From: Monilinia fructicola
Lineage: Eukaryota > Ascomycota > Leotiomycetes > Helotiales > Sclerotiniaceae
NCBI GenBank assembly: GCA_008692225.1
Contig: VICG01000004.1
Span: forward strand, 2,294,501 to 2,358,500
Reading direction: 5' to 3'
DNA length: 64,000 nucleotides
A program made the translations under genes and the position numbers. Under the pieces are notes generated by a model. The model had not been told where the DNA came from. It made no database searches and saw only the letters and a list, made by a program, of their open reading frames with translations. Position 1 is the first letter of the stretch; each line of letters begins with the position of its first letter. Positions 23,882 to 35,173 of this stretch are shown piece after piece.

Positions 23882-25795
23882 CATGTCTTTGAAGCAGGTT
23901 AGTCGACGAAAGGGAGGAAGAGGAGGAAGGGAGAAGGTATACCTCGGTACTGACTTCTTGAGCAGGAAATCGAAACCTGGGTCTCGGCCCTTGGTCGTTA
24001 CGATAACAATGAATTTGACGAGGCGCTGAAGGAATTTGACGGCATTGCAGATACGTCCAAGATTCTCTTCAATTGCGGCGTTATCCACGCGACATTGGGA
24101 GAGCATGAGAAAGCGGTCAGTCCCTTCCCCTCCTGGCGAAGAAGGCAATTCTTCTCTGCAGAATCTAATTTGCTACAGGTTGAATGTTACCAAAAGGCCG
24201 TTCGTCTGGATCAATATCTAGCCGTTGCGTATTTCCAACAAGGCGTTTCGAATTTCTTGGTTGGGGATTTTGAGGAGGCTTTGGCGAACTTCAATGATAC
24301 TTTACTATATCTGAGGGGAAACAACATGATCGATTATGCACAACTAGGGCTTCTATTCAAGCTATATTCTTGCGAGGTTCTGTTCAATCGTGGATTATGC
24401 TACATATATCTGCAGCAAAAGGAAGCGGGACTACAGGATTTCTCCTTTGCCGTCAAAGAGAAGGTTGTTGAGGATCATAATGTTATCGATGAGGCAATTC
24501 GTGATGAGGCAGAGGTAATGTTTCTAGTTCGGGAGTTGTGATCAAAGTTTGCTAACATTCACATAGGGTTATACAGTTTTCTCCATCCCCGTAGGAGTTG
24601 TTTACAGGCCTAATCAAGCCAAGGTCAAGAACTTGAAGACAAAAGATTATCTGGGAAAAGCACGCTTGGTTGCTGCTTCAGATCGAGCTAACGCTTTCAC
24701 TGGGTTCGCTGGCTCGGAAATCAAAAATGTAAGTTATGTGGACAGAGTTTATCAAATTTGTGACACTAACTGTTTCAGGCGGGTATAATTCAACCCAAGG
24801 ACGACCGTCCCACGGAGAACCTTTCATATGCCGCGGCAAACCTTGTCAAGCCAGGCCTAGCGAGTAAGAGACAGCAATCAGAACCGCCTCTAAACCGAAA
24901 CGTTTTCCCACCTACGCCCCCACCAGAGATCGAGAAACCTTCTGGACCCCCTCCCATGAGTCGCGGGGCCTCGGTACGCAACGGGCCCAAGCCCATGTTA
25001 CCCAAACTCAACATCGAAAAAGCACGTCCCAATGAAGGCTATGAGATCCGTGAACGTGACGACGGAAGGAGTCCCCCTGACGCACGCCCCCGGCGCGGAA
25101 CTCAGCGAACCGCATCCGAACCCAGAGGACCATCGCAAATGCAGTACTCCAGCCGAAGATCCGAATCACGCACCCGGCAACCCCCGAGGAGAATGCAGTC
25201 CACGCAAGAGGAAGACGACGATTACCCCGAGGATCTGTACGACATGTACAGCTCCCCCAGCCGACGATCGAACAACTCGAGACGCAACACGCGGAATAGA
25301 TATATCGAGGAAGAGAGCGAATACGCAAGCGATTACGACGAGGGCTCATTCGACGAAGACGAGTTCGAGATGGTGTCCAGCCGGCCCCCTCCTCGCTCTC
25401 GCACGACCTCCTCCATCAATGGCGGGAATGGACGAGCAGGCTCTCGCCAACCCGACGTCCGCAAGGTTCGCGTCAAGGTCCACGCCGAGGACGTGCGCTA
25501 CATCATGATCGGCGCGGCGATCGAATTCCGCGATTTCCAAGACAAGATCCGCGAGAAGTTTGGCTTGCGCGATCGCTTCAAGATCAAGGTTCGGGATGAG
25601 GATGTGCCGAACGGGGATATGATTACGATGGGCGATCAGGACGATTTGGACATGGTGCTGATGAGCGTGAAGGCCAATGCCAAGAGAGAGCGTCTGGATA
25701 TGGGCAAAATGGAAGTGAGTCTTTCTCCCGCCATCCCCCCTTTTCGCCACATCGCTTACTAACACAATCATCAGATTTGGGTCGTAAAGGCGTGA
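23882..25795 (+). CDS. noxR: NADPH oxidase regulator NoxR (p67phox homologue)
   Basis: Cytosolic activator of the fungal NoxA/NoxB superoxide-producing complexes, acting with Rac and Cdc24 in polar growth, fruiting and infection structures. Exons 23882-23896, 23966-24115, 24179-24514, 24567-24728, 24779-25714 and 25775-25795; 539 residues. All introns are phase 0. Residues 1-~165 form TPR repeats (ALGRYDNNEFDEALKEFDGI, KAVRLDQYLAVAYFQQG, VLFNRGLCYIYLQQ). The p67phox-type activation region follows (VFSIPVGVVYRP). Then come a Pro-rich segment (PPTPPPEIEKPSGPPP) and an acidic/Arg-rich disordered stretch. A C-terminal PB1 domain (residues ~435-535) has an OPCA-like acidic loop (RDEDVPNGD...DQDDLD). 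There is no SH3 domain, as usual for fungi. It ends IWVVKA. Confidence 0.95.
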
Positions 25796-26613
25796 GACGG
25801 GGAAAATTAAGATAATGATAAATGCTGACGATGATGGCTTTCCTTTTTTTTTTTTCTCTTCTGCCCATTCTTTTTGTTCCTCGTACAAAAATCATGCTCT
25901 TGATGATTTCTGGGTGACCCTCCCCCCCTTCCCCCCAATTTTTACCTTTCTCAAGAGACGACGGTTTTCATCTCCTCGCCTATTTTGGGGGGTGATCCTG
26001 TCCTGTCTTTGATATGATACCAGCAAATATCCACCTTTAGCGAATACAAATGCATTGCTCTGTCTTCCTTTTCTTCTTTCCTCTTCCTTTTCCTTGTCCG
26101 TCTGCGTCTGCGTCTTGATGGGGGCTTGAGTGGCTCGTGCCATTTTCTTGCGAGCGCGTTCGATATGATGATGAGATGATCCGGTTCATATTTCCCCAGG
26201 GAATGCATACATCTTGGGCTTGTGCACGTATGTGCACGTATGTGTATATATGTATGTATTTGTATATGCATTTTCAAATTTAGGGGAGGATGGAGCGGGC
26301 GGTGGACAGGGGGGGAGAAAGAAGGAAAGAAAGAAAGAAAGAAGGGGGAATCGGTGTGCATAATTGTCTGGGACGTGTCTGATGGCATCTTTCCCTTCCC
26401 TCCTTTCTTCCTCCCCCCCCTTATAGATATATACCTTGTGGTGTGCGTGCGCGCGCGCATGTTTTGCTTTCCCTTGATGCTATTCTGATGTTCGCTCCGT
26501 CCGTTTGGGGGGGTGGGGGTGAGGGGGTTTTGTGGGGGGGTTAGAAGAAGAAGAAGAAAAAGAAAAAGAGAGAGGAGAGAAATGCATACACAAACGTATA
26601 TTCAAGCCGCAGA

Positions 26614-26659
26614 TAGCATAGCATAGCATAGCATAGCATAGCATAGCATAGCATAGCAT
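26614..26659. repeat. (TAGCA)9 microsatellite
   Basis: About nine perfect pentanucleotide copies. A related (AGTAT)n run follows at 26711-26733. Confidence 0.95.
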
Positions 26660-27061
26660 CACAGCTCCGCATCGCAGACGAGCTAGATGTCCAGAGTACT
26701 CGAGTGCGGTAGTATAGTATAGTATAGTATAGATACCAATAAAAAGAAACATAGAAGGCGACGTCGAAAGATACGTACGTACGTATCCATCCGACCACCC
26801 CACAGCAACTCTACAACTCTAAAAACAAAAACAAAATCCCCAAACTATGGACCCTACCCCGAAAACCCCCCACCCAAGATCCAAAGGGGGTTGACAGACG
26901 GACAGCAGGTATAACCAACCTAGAGAGGATTTCGAAGGACTATCTCGTGTCGCGGTGGATGTAGGGGTTCGGTCATCTATCGGGTGAGATTTGAGGTAGG
27001 AGGGGAGGTTGGTTGGTGGTGAGGTGGAGAGGTGGTGAGATGAGATGATGAGATGGTAATG

Positions 27062-27114
<53 letters not shown>
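27062..27114. repeat. (TA)n(TG)n compound microsatellite
   Basis: About ten TA units directly followed by about sixteen TG units. Confidence 0.95.
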
Positions 27115-27116
<2 letters not shown>

Positions 27117-27565
27117 TAAATTTACTTCGAGGGTTAGGGAGTGGAAGTTGGGAGGATGGAAGGGTGGGTAATCTAGGGAACTCGAGCGTAGGGTGATTGG
27201 GAGGGAGAGGGGAAAGGGGTATCATGTCACTGTTGAGTATCACTACATACCCACCTAGATATAGGAAGTACAAGGAATACAAGACTACAAGTTTTATGTA
27301 ACTTACTCTATTTATGATTCATCTATAATGAAAATAGTATGCATCATCTCCCTGATCCCAGGTACTCCGTCTTCATCGCTAAAAAGCGATATACTCTCAT
27401 AGAAATACATCAAGGGATATCTTGCCAACGCCTGTTTTCCATGAGTTTAAGCTTCTATGATACAAAGGGTATATGATCCCTTCAATTCTTGATCTCCCTA
27501 TGTCTTTCCAACCTGTCCGTATGATAACGCCTTGCAAAATTTCATGAATCCTCCAGTCGTGCCAT

Positions 27566-30500
27566 TTATTTGAATTCCTCTCTTAGTACCCATTTAGATC
27601 TCATCCTACTATTCGTACCAGGCTGACAAATTGCAACTTCAGTCAGTGTATGCTTGAATTGAGCCGTCACTCGATCTGAAATACAGTATCGATTGAAGTG
27701 ATTGATGATAGTCTGACTTGGTACCGAGCCACCCATTCGGTTGATAAAATCAACAATCATCTTGGCAAAATCGTGACGTTGACGCCCAACTGGCCGGTTT
27801 GTATTTGTGGCGTGTGAGCTAGTCGAGCTGGAAGATTGTGCAATACCTTGTCTGTTTGAGAGACTCGATAAAACACTCGATGAACTTGGTCCTGTCCCTC
27901 GTCGAATGTTGGTTGGTCTACCAGCAGATCCATATTCTCCAGTCCAAGTAACAGTTCCAGGTGCGATGCTTCTTGCGGCTTCTCCAGCACGCCTCAATGC
28001 AATGGCAGACTCAGCGGCAATTCTCTTGGCCTCGCGTTCAATCATGCCACGATCGGCTGCAACCTTTCTCTTCCCGTTGATAATTTGATCATGTTCAAGA
28101 GCGCTATGAACCCCAGAACGAGCAAATATACCCTCCATTAACCTGGATTCCTCATTGGTCTCTTTGTCTTTCTCCTCGGAAGGATCTTTGAATTGTTCGA
28201 GATCAGCAACGCCTGCGAGATCACGAAGATCAGATTCCAAATCGCCTTGAGCTGGCTCGGCGGACAAGCTACGAGATGTTGAAGGACTAGGGGTTTTGTT
28301 GAATTGAACTTCTGTGCCTTTGAACATTTCGCTCGTCTCCGTAGTTCCACCGTCTTGATCACCAAGAGTGAAAAGGTCATAGAGATCCTTCATAGCAAAA
28401 GTTTGTCGCTGCTTTGGGTCCTTGAGAATCTTATTTGTGAGGAACTGCTTGAAAATTTGACGATGGTAAATCTTCTCTTCAATCGTACCGGCCGTCATTA
28501 GTCGATATATTGTGACCTCTTTCTTTTGGCCAAGACGCCATGCACGTTCACGAGCTTGTACATCTGTGGATGGATTCCAATCAGGATCAAAGATGATGAC
28601 CCGATTTGCGCCAGTAAGATTAACCCCAAGGCCGCCAACTTTGGTGGTGAGTAGGAAGACGTGCATATTAGGGTCATTGTTGAACTGATCAACGAGAGTC
28701 TGCCTATCCTTGATTGCTGTTCCACCATCCATCCGAAGGTAATTAAATCCGCCAAGTTTCTTGACAAACTCCTCGAGTATATCAAGCATCTGAACACCTT
28801 GACTGAACAGCAGAGTCTTATGCCCATAACCTTTCCACATCTGTAACAGTGCCTTCACGACTTGCATCTTCCCAGACTTGTTCCATTGCCCCATTTGTAA
28901 TCAGGCTTGGTCTTCAATCGTTTATCCAGAAGATCTGGATGGTTGCAGATCTTGCGCAAGATGTCGATTCCATAAAGCGACTGACGAGTACGATCCAAGA
29001 TTGACTTCATCTCATCAGACGCAAGAAACATCTCATATGCATCCCTTTGAGGTCTCGTAAGCTTACAGAATAAGACTTGCTCACTCTTCTTTGGTAAGTC
29101 TGCCGCAACATCGACCTTCAATCTTTGGAGTAGATATGGACTGATAGCTTCCTTCAGAGTCTCGGCACATTTCGTTGCCGTTAAAACTTGCAGATTGGTG
29201 GCGTTAGCGTAACCTCCAATCTTGATGGGTATTTCAAATGACTGTCGAAAGTTGACCAGAGTACCCAAACGCATGGGAAAGACAAAATCAAAGAGTGACC
29301 ACAACTCAATCAATCCATTCTGCATAGGAGTACCGGAAAGAATAACTCGATTAGGCGTTCGTAGTTCCTTGCAATAAATCGTAACCGCAGTATTCGGGTT
29401 TCGAATCTTGTGTCCTTCATCCAGAACAGCGTAACCCCAGTCAACGTTGATCAGAGTATCGCTGTAAGTTTGAAGACCAGCATATGTAGTGACCAGTACG
29501 TGGCCATGCTTGACAACACGATCGACAATCTTTTGAGCGAGTTTCTCTGACTTTGGTGCCTTCTTCGTAGTTTGACCATAAAGAATGCCATCTTCTTCGT
29601 CTTCCAATCTGCCTTCATTTCTGACATTGAGCATGCCGGTTCCAGAACTGTGCAGAATTGAAACTCTCAAAGCTGGCCACCACCGATGAAACTCATTGAC
29701 CCATTGACGAAGGACCGTTGCAGGAGCGACAACAATAACAGGCTTGGTAAGCTTTTTGCTGTAATGCAAACCGGCCAAAAACGAGATAATCTGAATGGTC
29801 TTGCCTAAGCCCATCTCATCTCCGATAATCCCTCCAACTTGTTGATTGTAAAGTTCTGATAACCATTGAACGCCAGTCTTCTGGTAATCGAAAAGCGCGG
29901 GAAAGATATCACCAGGGAGCTTTAGACCATTTTCGAATTGGTGATCCGGCTGTCCTGGGCATGGTTTGAACCATTCCTTCTCCGATGAGTTTTGCGCAGC
30001 CAAGTCCTCTTCACTTCCAGGGTTATGTTTCAGATGTTGTCGTCGTGCAGCGCTTCTCTTTTCGACCCAGCCAGCAAGACGTGCTTGGAACATATTCTCA
30101 TTTCCATCGTCAATGCCAGCCAAGCTTTGCGCCTCGTCTGTTCGAGCCTTGCTCGGCTTGGATCTCTTTCTCGTCGTTGTACGGGCTGTCATCAGAGCGT
30201 CTTCTTCATCTTCATCGTCTGATTCCTCCTCTTCATCAACTGAATGTTCAGGGGTAAATGCATCATTGTCGGCAGAGGATGAACGAGTAGAGGAGACATC
30301 TACGGAGGCACCGTTGACGAGTCTTCTTTTCTTCCGAGGACGCAGACCAAATTCATCCTCAGTTGTACTGATGGTACTATCTGCAACATCTCCGAAACCA
30401 GGCAGTCGAAGATTTTGATGCGACTTATGCTCGGCTGTAGTATCGCCCGACTCATTGACATCCCCCTTCTCCTCTGCGTCCATCAAGGCATCAGTGAGCG

Positions 30501-31167
30501 CTGATTGGACATGGTCCGTAGCCGCAGCCGAATCTTGTTGAAATGGTGTGATTTTGCCTGTGCGGATAAGGAATTCCCTCTGACTCTCATTGGGCATTCG
30601 TCTACTTGCAGAAGCAACCTCGGCTTCGGGATGACTGTCATCGTACTGGTGTCTTTCATCGATACGCGTTTGTATATCGGCAGCATCTTTCTTGAGGTCA
30701 GAAATTTCGATCTTGATCCTTGAAATCTCGTCGGCGCATCGCTGGCGCATCAATGGATTGTTCGAAAGGCCACCCAGGCGGCGTTCTTGGGTATGCTTCT
30801 GACTCTCGAGTTTTTCGATACTGTTCTTGACTTTCTCAATACGCTTCTGATCTCGCTGGTCTTCTTGTTCAATCATAACCTGATTGGCTTGGTTTGTGAT
30901 ATCCCTTTCGAGCTCGTCCTGGTTGCGAACATTTTCGGTCAAACCTGCGAGAGCACTAGCTTCATCTTGAGGTTGAGCTTTCGTATCTGCGTCGCTATCG
31001 CTGAGAAGCGCTTCATCTGCAACAACTGCCGCGGCTTCTTCGATAGTATCAGTATGCTCTCGATGGAGTCTGATGTTGTGAGGTGGTGAAGACATGCTTT
31101 CAGACTTGATGTGACTTAAATGATCATGAGGATCGCGAGATTCAGTGGATGAATCCATTTTGGGCAT
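27566..31167 (-). CDS. rad26: Rad26/CSB-type SNF2 ATPase (one-base frame disruption)
   Basis: DNA-dependent ATPase that couples stalled RNA polymerase II to nucleotide-excision repair (ERCC6/CSB/Rad26). Intronless, from ATG 31167. The N-terminus has coiled-coil and acidic segments ([13 protein letters not shown]). The SNF2 motifs are I ([11 protein letters not shown], residue ~450), II (DEGH, ~580) and III ([11 protein letters not shown]). Then follow the helicase-C block with V ([17 protein letters not shown]) and VI ([11 protein letters not shown]). The Asp-Glu-Gly-His box is typical of this family. The first frame ends early just after KPDYKWGNG, and the conserved sequence continues in another frame from [14 protein letters not shown] (28870). 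One missing base at about 28878-28883 explains this: 3602 nt plus one gives 1200 codons and a stop. The C-terminal ~200 residues include a winged-helix-like segment. Confidence 0.93.
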
Positions 31168-31960
31168 TCATCAATTATTCAGAATGTTGATGAAAGTGGG
31201 AGGAACGAAAATTGTTGTAGAAGAGAAGAAGTATTGAATTGAGAATGGGGAAAAAGAGATTTGTGCGTGTTTAGTTGAAAAATCACAGTTCACTACTGTC
31301 AACCCAGAATTTGTCGATTCAATGAGGGTGCGAGGGGGGAGGCTACTTTATTAGGCAGGCACTGTATTAGGTGGGGTTGGGGGTGAGGCGACAATTGAAA
31401 GTGAAGTGAAGTGGTGTGAAGTGGTGTGAAGTGAAGTTTGAAGTGAAGTTTGAAGTGAGATTGAAATAAATGAGATTGAAGTGAAGGAAGGTAGGTAGGT
31501 AGGTAGGAGGTATCAATGATGAAGATGAAAAGATTAGAATCAAACCTTTGAAGAGAGTATTAATAAAAGTTCGATTGAATCTCTTTCTCTTTCCCTTTCG
31601 CCTTTATCGATGTCGATGTCAACGTCAATGTCAATGTCAATGTCCCTCGAATGCTCATTATCATAGACCAAGTCGAGATTGTCGATAAGTCCTCACCCAT
31701 ATGCGTCATAAATGAATCTTACCTACTGATTACTAATGCTCGAGATGCAATCACGTGCATGAGTGCATTACATAGCTCTGCAGACTACCTAGGTAGGCTA
31801 CGCGATATTACTAATCAACGGTTTTTGTTCTATTTTACTTGTCCACGGGTACTTGTATACACTCACTCATTCATTACTTTATGCAATACTCACAAGCACA
31901 CGCACATACATTACTTATGCTCCCGCATTCATACTCATACACATACCTACCTAGGTACAC

Positions 31961-32004
31961 ATATCCATATCCATATCCATATCCATATCTATATCCATAC
32001 ATAT
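31961..32004. repeat. (CCATAT)n microsatellite
   Basis: About seven hexamer units. The same hexamer recurs independently at 34471-34507. Confidence 0.9.
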
Positions 32005-33484
32005 ATCCACCTCCACACTTTATGAATACTGTATAGTAATACTGTAATTACCTACAGTAGTATCATATGAAAGCGGGTGGATTCAATTTATCTCTTAACC
32101 CCCCGGTGAACCTTACTGTAGATTTCACATGGTTAGAACCATACTCCGCCTAACCGGTACGGTACTGGTGGTAATGGGCTTGCAATCACTTATCTCTAAG
32201 ACTTTGATCAGAATCAATTAGAATTCAATGCATTTGTTAATAACGTCATTTTAAATCATTTTCTGGCAAAGCGTTCAACAACAGATAGATGTTCAAGCGG
32301 TACAGTATGAATATGGATTATATGGTGAGGTATGAATGATACAGATATATGTCTATATCTATATATCTATATCTATCCATGGATATAGTAAGGTATGGTA
32401 TGGTATATTAGGTAGTATGATCTTAAGTAGTATGATATTATGATATTATGATATGGTATGGCATGGCTTGGTATGCCCAGGTGGTATGGTATCACAGTAT
32501 ACCTAGGTAGGTATACTAATCATTACTATTACTGTATTGGAGTTGAAAGCAACGGTTATGACCTGGAAGTTATAAATTCATCCAATGGATGGATACCCAG
32601 TAACTCCAGGCTGGGTTTGATATATCGGGAAAGTAATATCACTCCAGGGCTATTCATGAAAGAAACGTTTCTAAGCTAGAGGATCATTTCAGCAAAAACA
32701 GAAAAAGGGTATTTTCCGTTTTCTTTCTTTGGATTTAATTTCTTTTAAATTCTCTTCATGATTGATTGAATGAAAGGAAGCAAGACTTTAGCTCATTCTC
32801 GTTTGAATTTCTGGAATATGGATGCTGTACTCGTAGTTCCACCAAGGTAATCAATCTTACTAGAGAGTGAGTATTTACCTAGGTAGTAGTCCATCCATGG
32901 TACTCGAGTATCTTAAGAAAGAGTAATAAGTACCTAGTACTACTGATATATATATATATAACTTTATTATACCATAACATCAATAATACATGTTCTACCT
33001 AGTACTTACTACATTGGATACCCATACCCTGCTTTCAAATAATATAAACAAAGACGATGGATGAATGATTGATTGAATGATTAAATGATTGAATGATTAA
33101 ATGATTGAATGATAGAATAGAATGATCCTTTCATGAAAATGATTTCTTATTTCTCCATCTTAGTCTTTTCTTGCTTCAAGATTTGGCTCGCTCTCGTATT
33201 TCGTAAATTTACTCATTATTCAATTGCCCTTCTTTTCCCTATTGAGATATTGATTCTGCCACTTTGAGGGTTCTTTCTCGAGGCTTGAGAGATGGATGCC
33301 GTGAAATTGTCATGATCGTCTTGAAACCGTTTCCAAAAGCAGGTTGAAATGACAATTAAATAACAGTACAGTATGATAGTTATTTTGCATGATCATTGCT
33401 GTAAATAGAACTTGGTACACGGGTAATCATCACCTGGGCATCAGACCTAACTATCGACCTAGGTGGTAGATCGAGAGAGAAATA

Positions 33485-33496
33485 TCTACTTCCTAC

Positions 33497-33534
<38 letters not shown>

Positions 33535-33890
33535 TAATTCTAATATTAATTAATTAGTTAAATAATTGATTAAATATAATTAAATATAAGTAGTAGTACT
33601 AGAACTATTAAATTATTATTGGTTATACCTTTACCTAGTACTTGCTTAGTATTGTTTTAAATCTCTAATCGAATTAAAATCAACTGAAAATAGAATTAAT
33701 TTTAAAAAATTATAATAAATTAATAAATCTATTAAAAATTATAAATAATACTTTATAGTATTATTAGATTAAAAAATAAACGTTTACTAGATTTAATTCT
33801 TAAAATTAAAAGTTAACTTTTATAATATATAAATAAGAATTTAAAAGATATATTATTTTATAAATTTTTACTTTAGCATAGATCCAAAAC
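33485..33890. other. AT-rich island with (TTA)n
   Basis: Starts with about twelve TTA units (33496-33533) and continues as almost pure A/T. A second AT-rich patch with TA/CA dinucleotides lies at 34200-34440. No coding relic is recognisable. Confidence 0.65.
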
Positions 33891-34009
33891 AAGCAACTAT
33901 TAAGTGCCCGACTAGACCTAGATAACCTTGGAACTTGCAATTTGCAAATTGTTATATATCTACCTAGGTAGCTAGTAGGTACTACTTGAGTACTTCCTAC
34001 TTACTACTT

Positions 34010-34082
34010 CCTGCTACTTCCTACCACTCCTCCTGCTACTCCTGCTACTCCTGCTATTCCTACTATTCCTGCTACTCCTACC
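34010..34082. repeat. (TCCTGCTAC)n minisatellite
   Basis: Nine-nucleotide pyrimidine-rich unit in about six to seven imperfect copies. Confidence 0.85.
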
Positions 34083-34445
34083 ACTTTTACTAGTCAGGTA
34101 GACGGTATGTGCATCATCAACCAGGTCTATCTGTTATACCCGTGGACCAGCCAAGTACAGGATGTGATGTTCAGACAACTCGTAACTTCCAAGGTTGGAA
34201 TAATTAGGTAATAAATATATTTACTTATTTGAGTAGATAAACAAATAACGAAGTAAATAAATAATATATGCTATTATACGAATATCCATACAAAATACAT
34301 ACATATATAGATATTATATATATATATATACACATACACACACACACATATATACATACACATACACATATATATATAAATATATAAATATATATATAAT
34401 TATACATATAATCAATATACACCTATACACACATACACACCCATA

Positions 34446-34507
34446 CCTACCTACCTACCTACCTACATATTCATATCCATATCCATATCCATATCCATAT
34501 CCATATT
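34446..34507. repeat. (CTAC)n and (CATATC)n runs
   Basis: Five CTAC units followed after a short gap by about six CATATC units. Confidence 0.9.
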
Positions 34508-35173
34508 TATCATCAGGGCTTCTCTTTATTCCTTTCATTTTCCTTGACTTCCTAACATATTTATATTTACCCAACCTACCTATCCATACATCCATACCCG
34601 TGGACCTCTATTACCACCGGAATATTTGCATTTTATTATAATTATTATAATATAATCTCAATCATCTTATCCCCACGGTTGGGCAACTATAAAACGTCTC
34701 CCAAGCTCGCTACTCATTTTAGTTTACAATCCAATCCCCGGCAACGAGGTGCGAGGTGAATCCATTAAATCTAGGACAATTTCTACATCACTTCCTCACT
34801 TCCTCTCTTCCTCTCTTCCTCTCTCTCCCCTCTCTCCCTCTCCACTCCCCTCCCCCCTCAAATCAACCAACGAACTGAATTATCTCTTCACCTCAACATC
34901 CATCTACTCATCTCCTTCATTCACCATGATATGTTGACCAGTATTTGGTATTCTATAGGCTTTCTCAGCCTCTTTTAACGAGGTTCTAATTGGGTTTAAT
35001 TGCGACGCGTTCTCCACTACTTTTCTGGTGGCCGGCCCTTCGACAACAGTGTGCGACACATCGTATCCGCCGCTTCTTTGGAGCATTTTTACTTTGGAAG
35101 TTTTGTCAATCGTGCCCAATACCTTCAAATTCCCCCACTCAAAAAACTTGAACATCTCCACTGTATCGCCAAA

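Larger units (their letters stand above)
25796..27565. other. intergenic, microsatellite-rich
   Basis: 3' flanks of the convergent NoxR and Rad26 genes. C/T- and G-rich homopolymer runs lie at 25845-25960 and 26400-26540, and tandem repeats follow. Open frames here are repeat translations. Confidence 0.7.
31168..35173. other. 4-kb gene-free interval with repeats and AT islands
   Basis: Divergent upstream region of Rad26 and Yak1. It contains GAAGTG-type repeats (31395-31460), hexamer TCAATG runs (31610-31645), several microsatellites, AT islands and five CCTAGG palindromes. No frame resembles a protein. The last 300 bp before Yak1 are C/T-rich leader-like sequence. Confidence 0.75.

Noticed and set aside
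26480..26803. 107-codon minus-strand frame with repeated CYAML units
   Set aside because: Direct translation of the (TAGCA)n microsatellite.
28855..28894. Programmed ribosomal frameshift or very short intron in Rad26
   Set aside because: No slippery heptamer with a downstream structure is evident, the overlap is too short for an intron, and similar one-base shifts in unrelated genes favour sequence error.
31651..32036. 124-codon frame with His/Tyr/Ile repeats
   Set aside because: Made of CATAT and ACAC simple repeats in gene-free DNA.
35000..35173. Upstream in-frame start extending Yak1 by 58 residues
   Set aside because: The added sequence is not Yak1-like and the stretch is C/T-rich leader. 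MDQWQNYSD at 35174 is the natural N-terminus.
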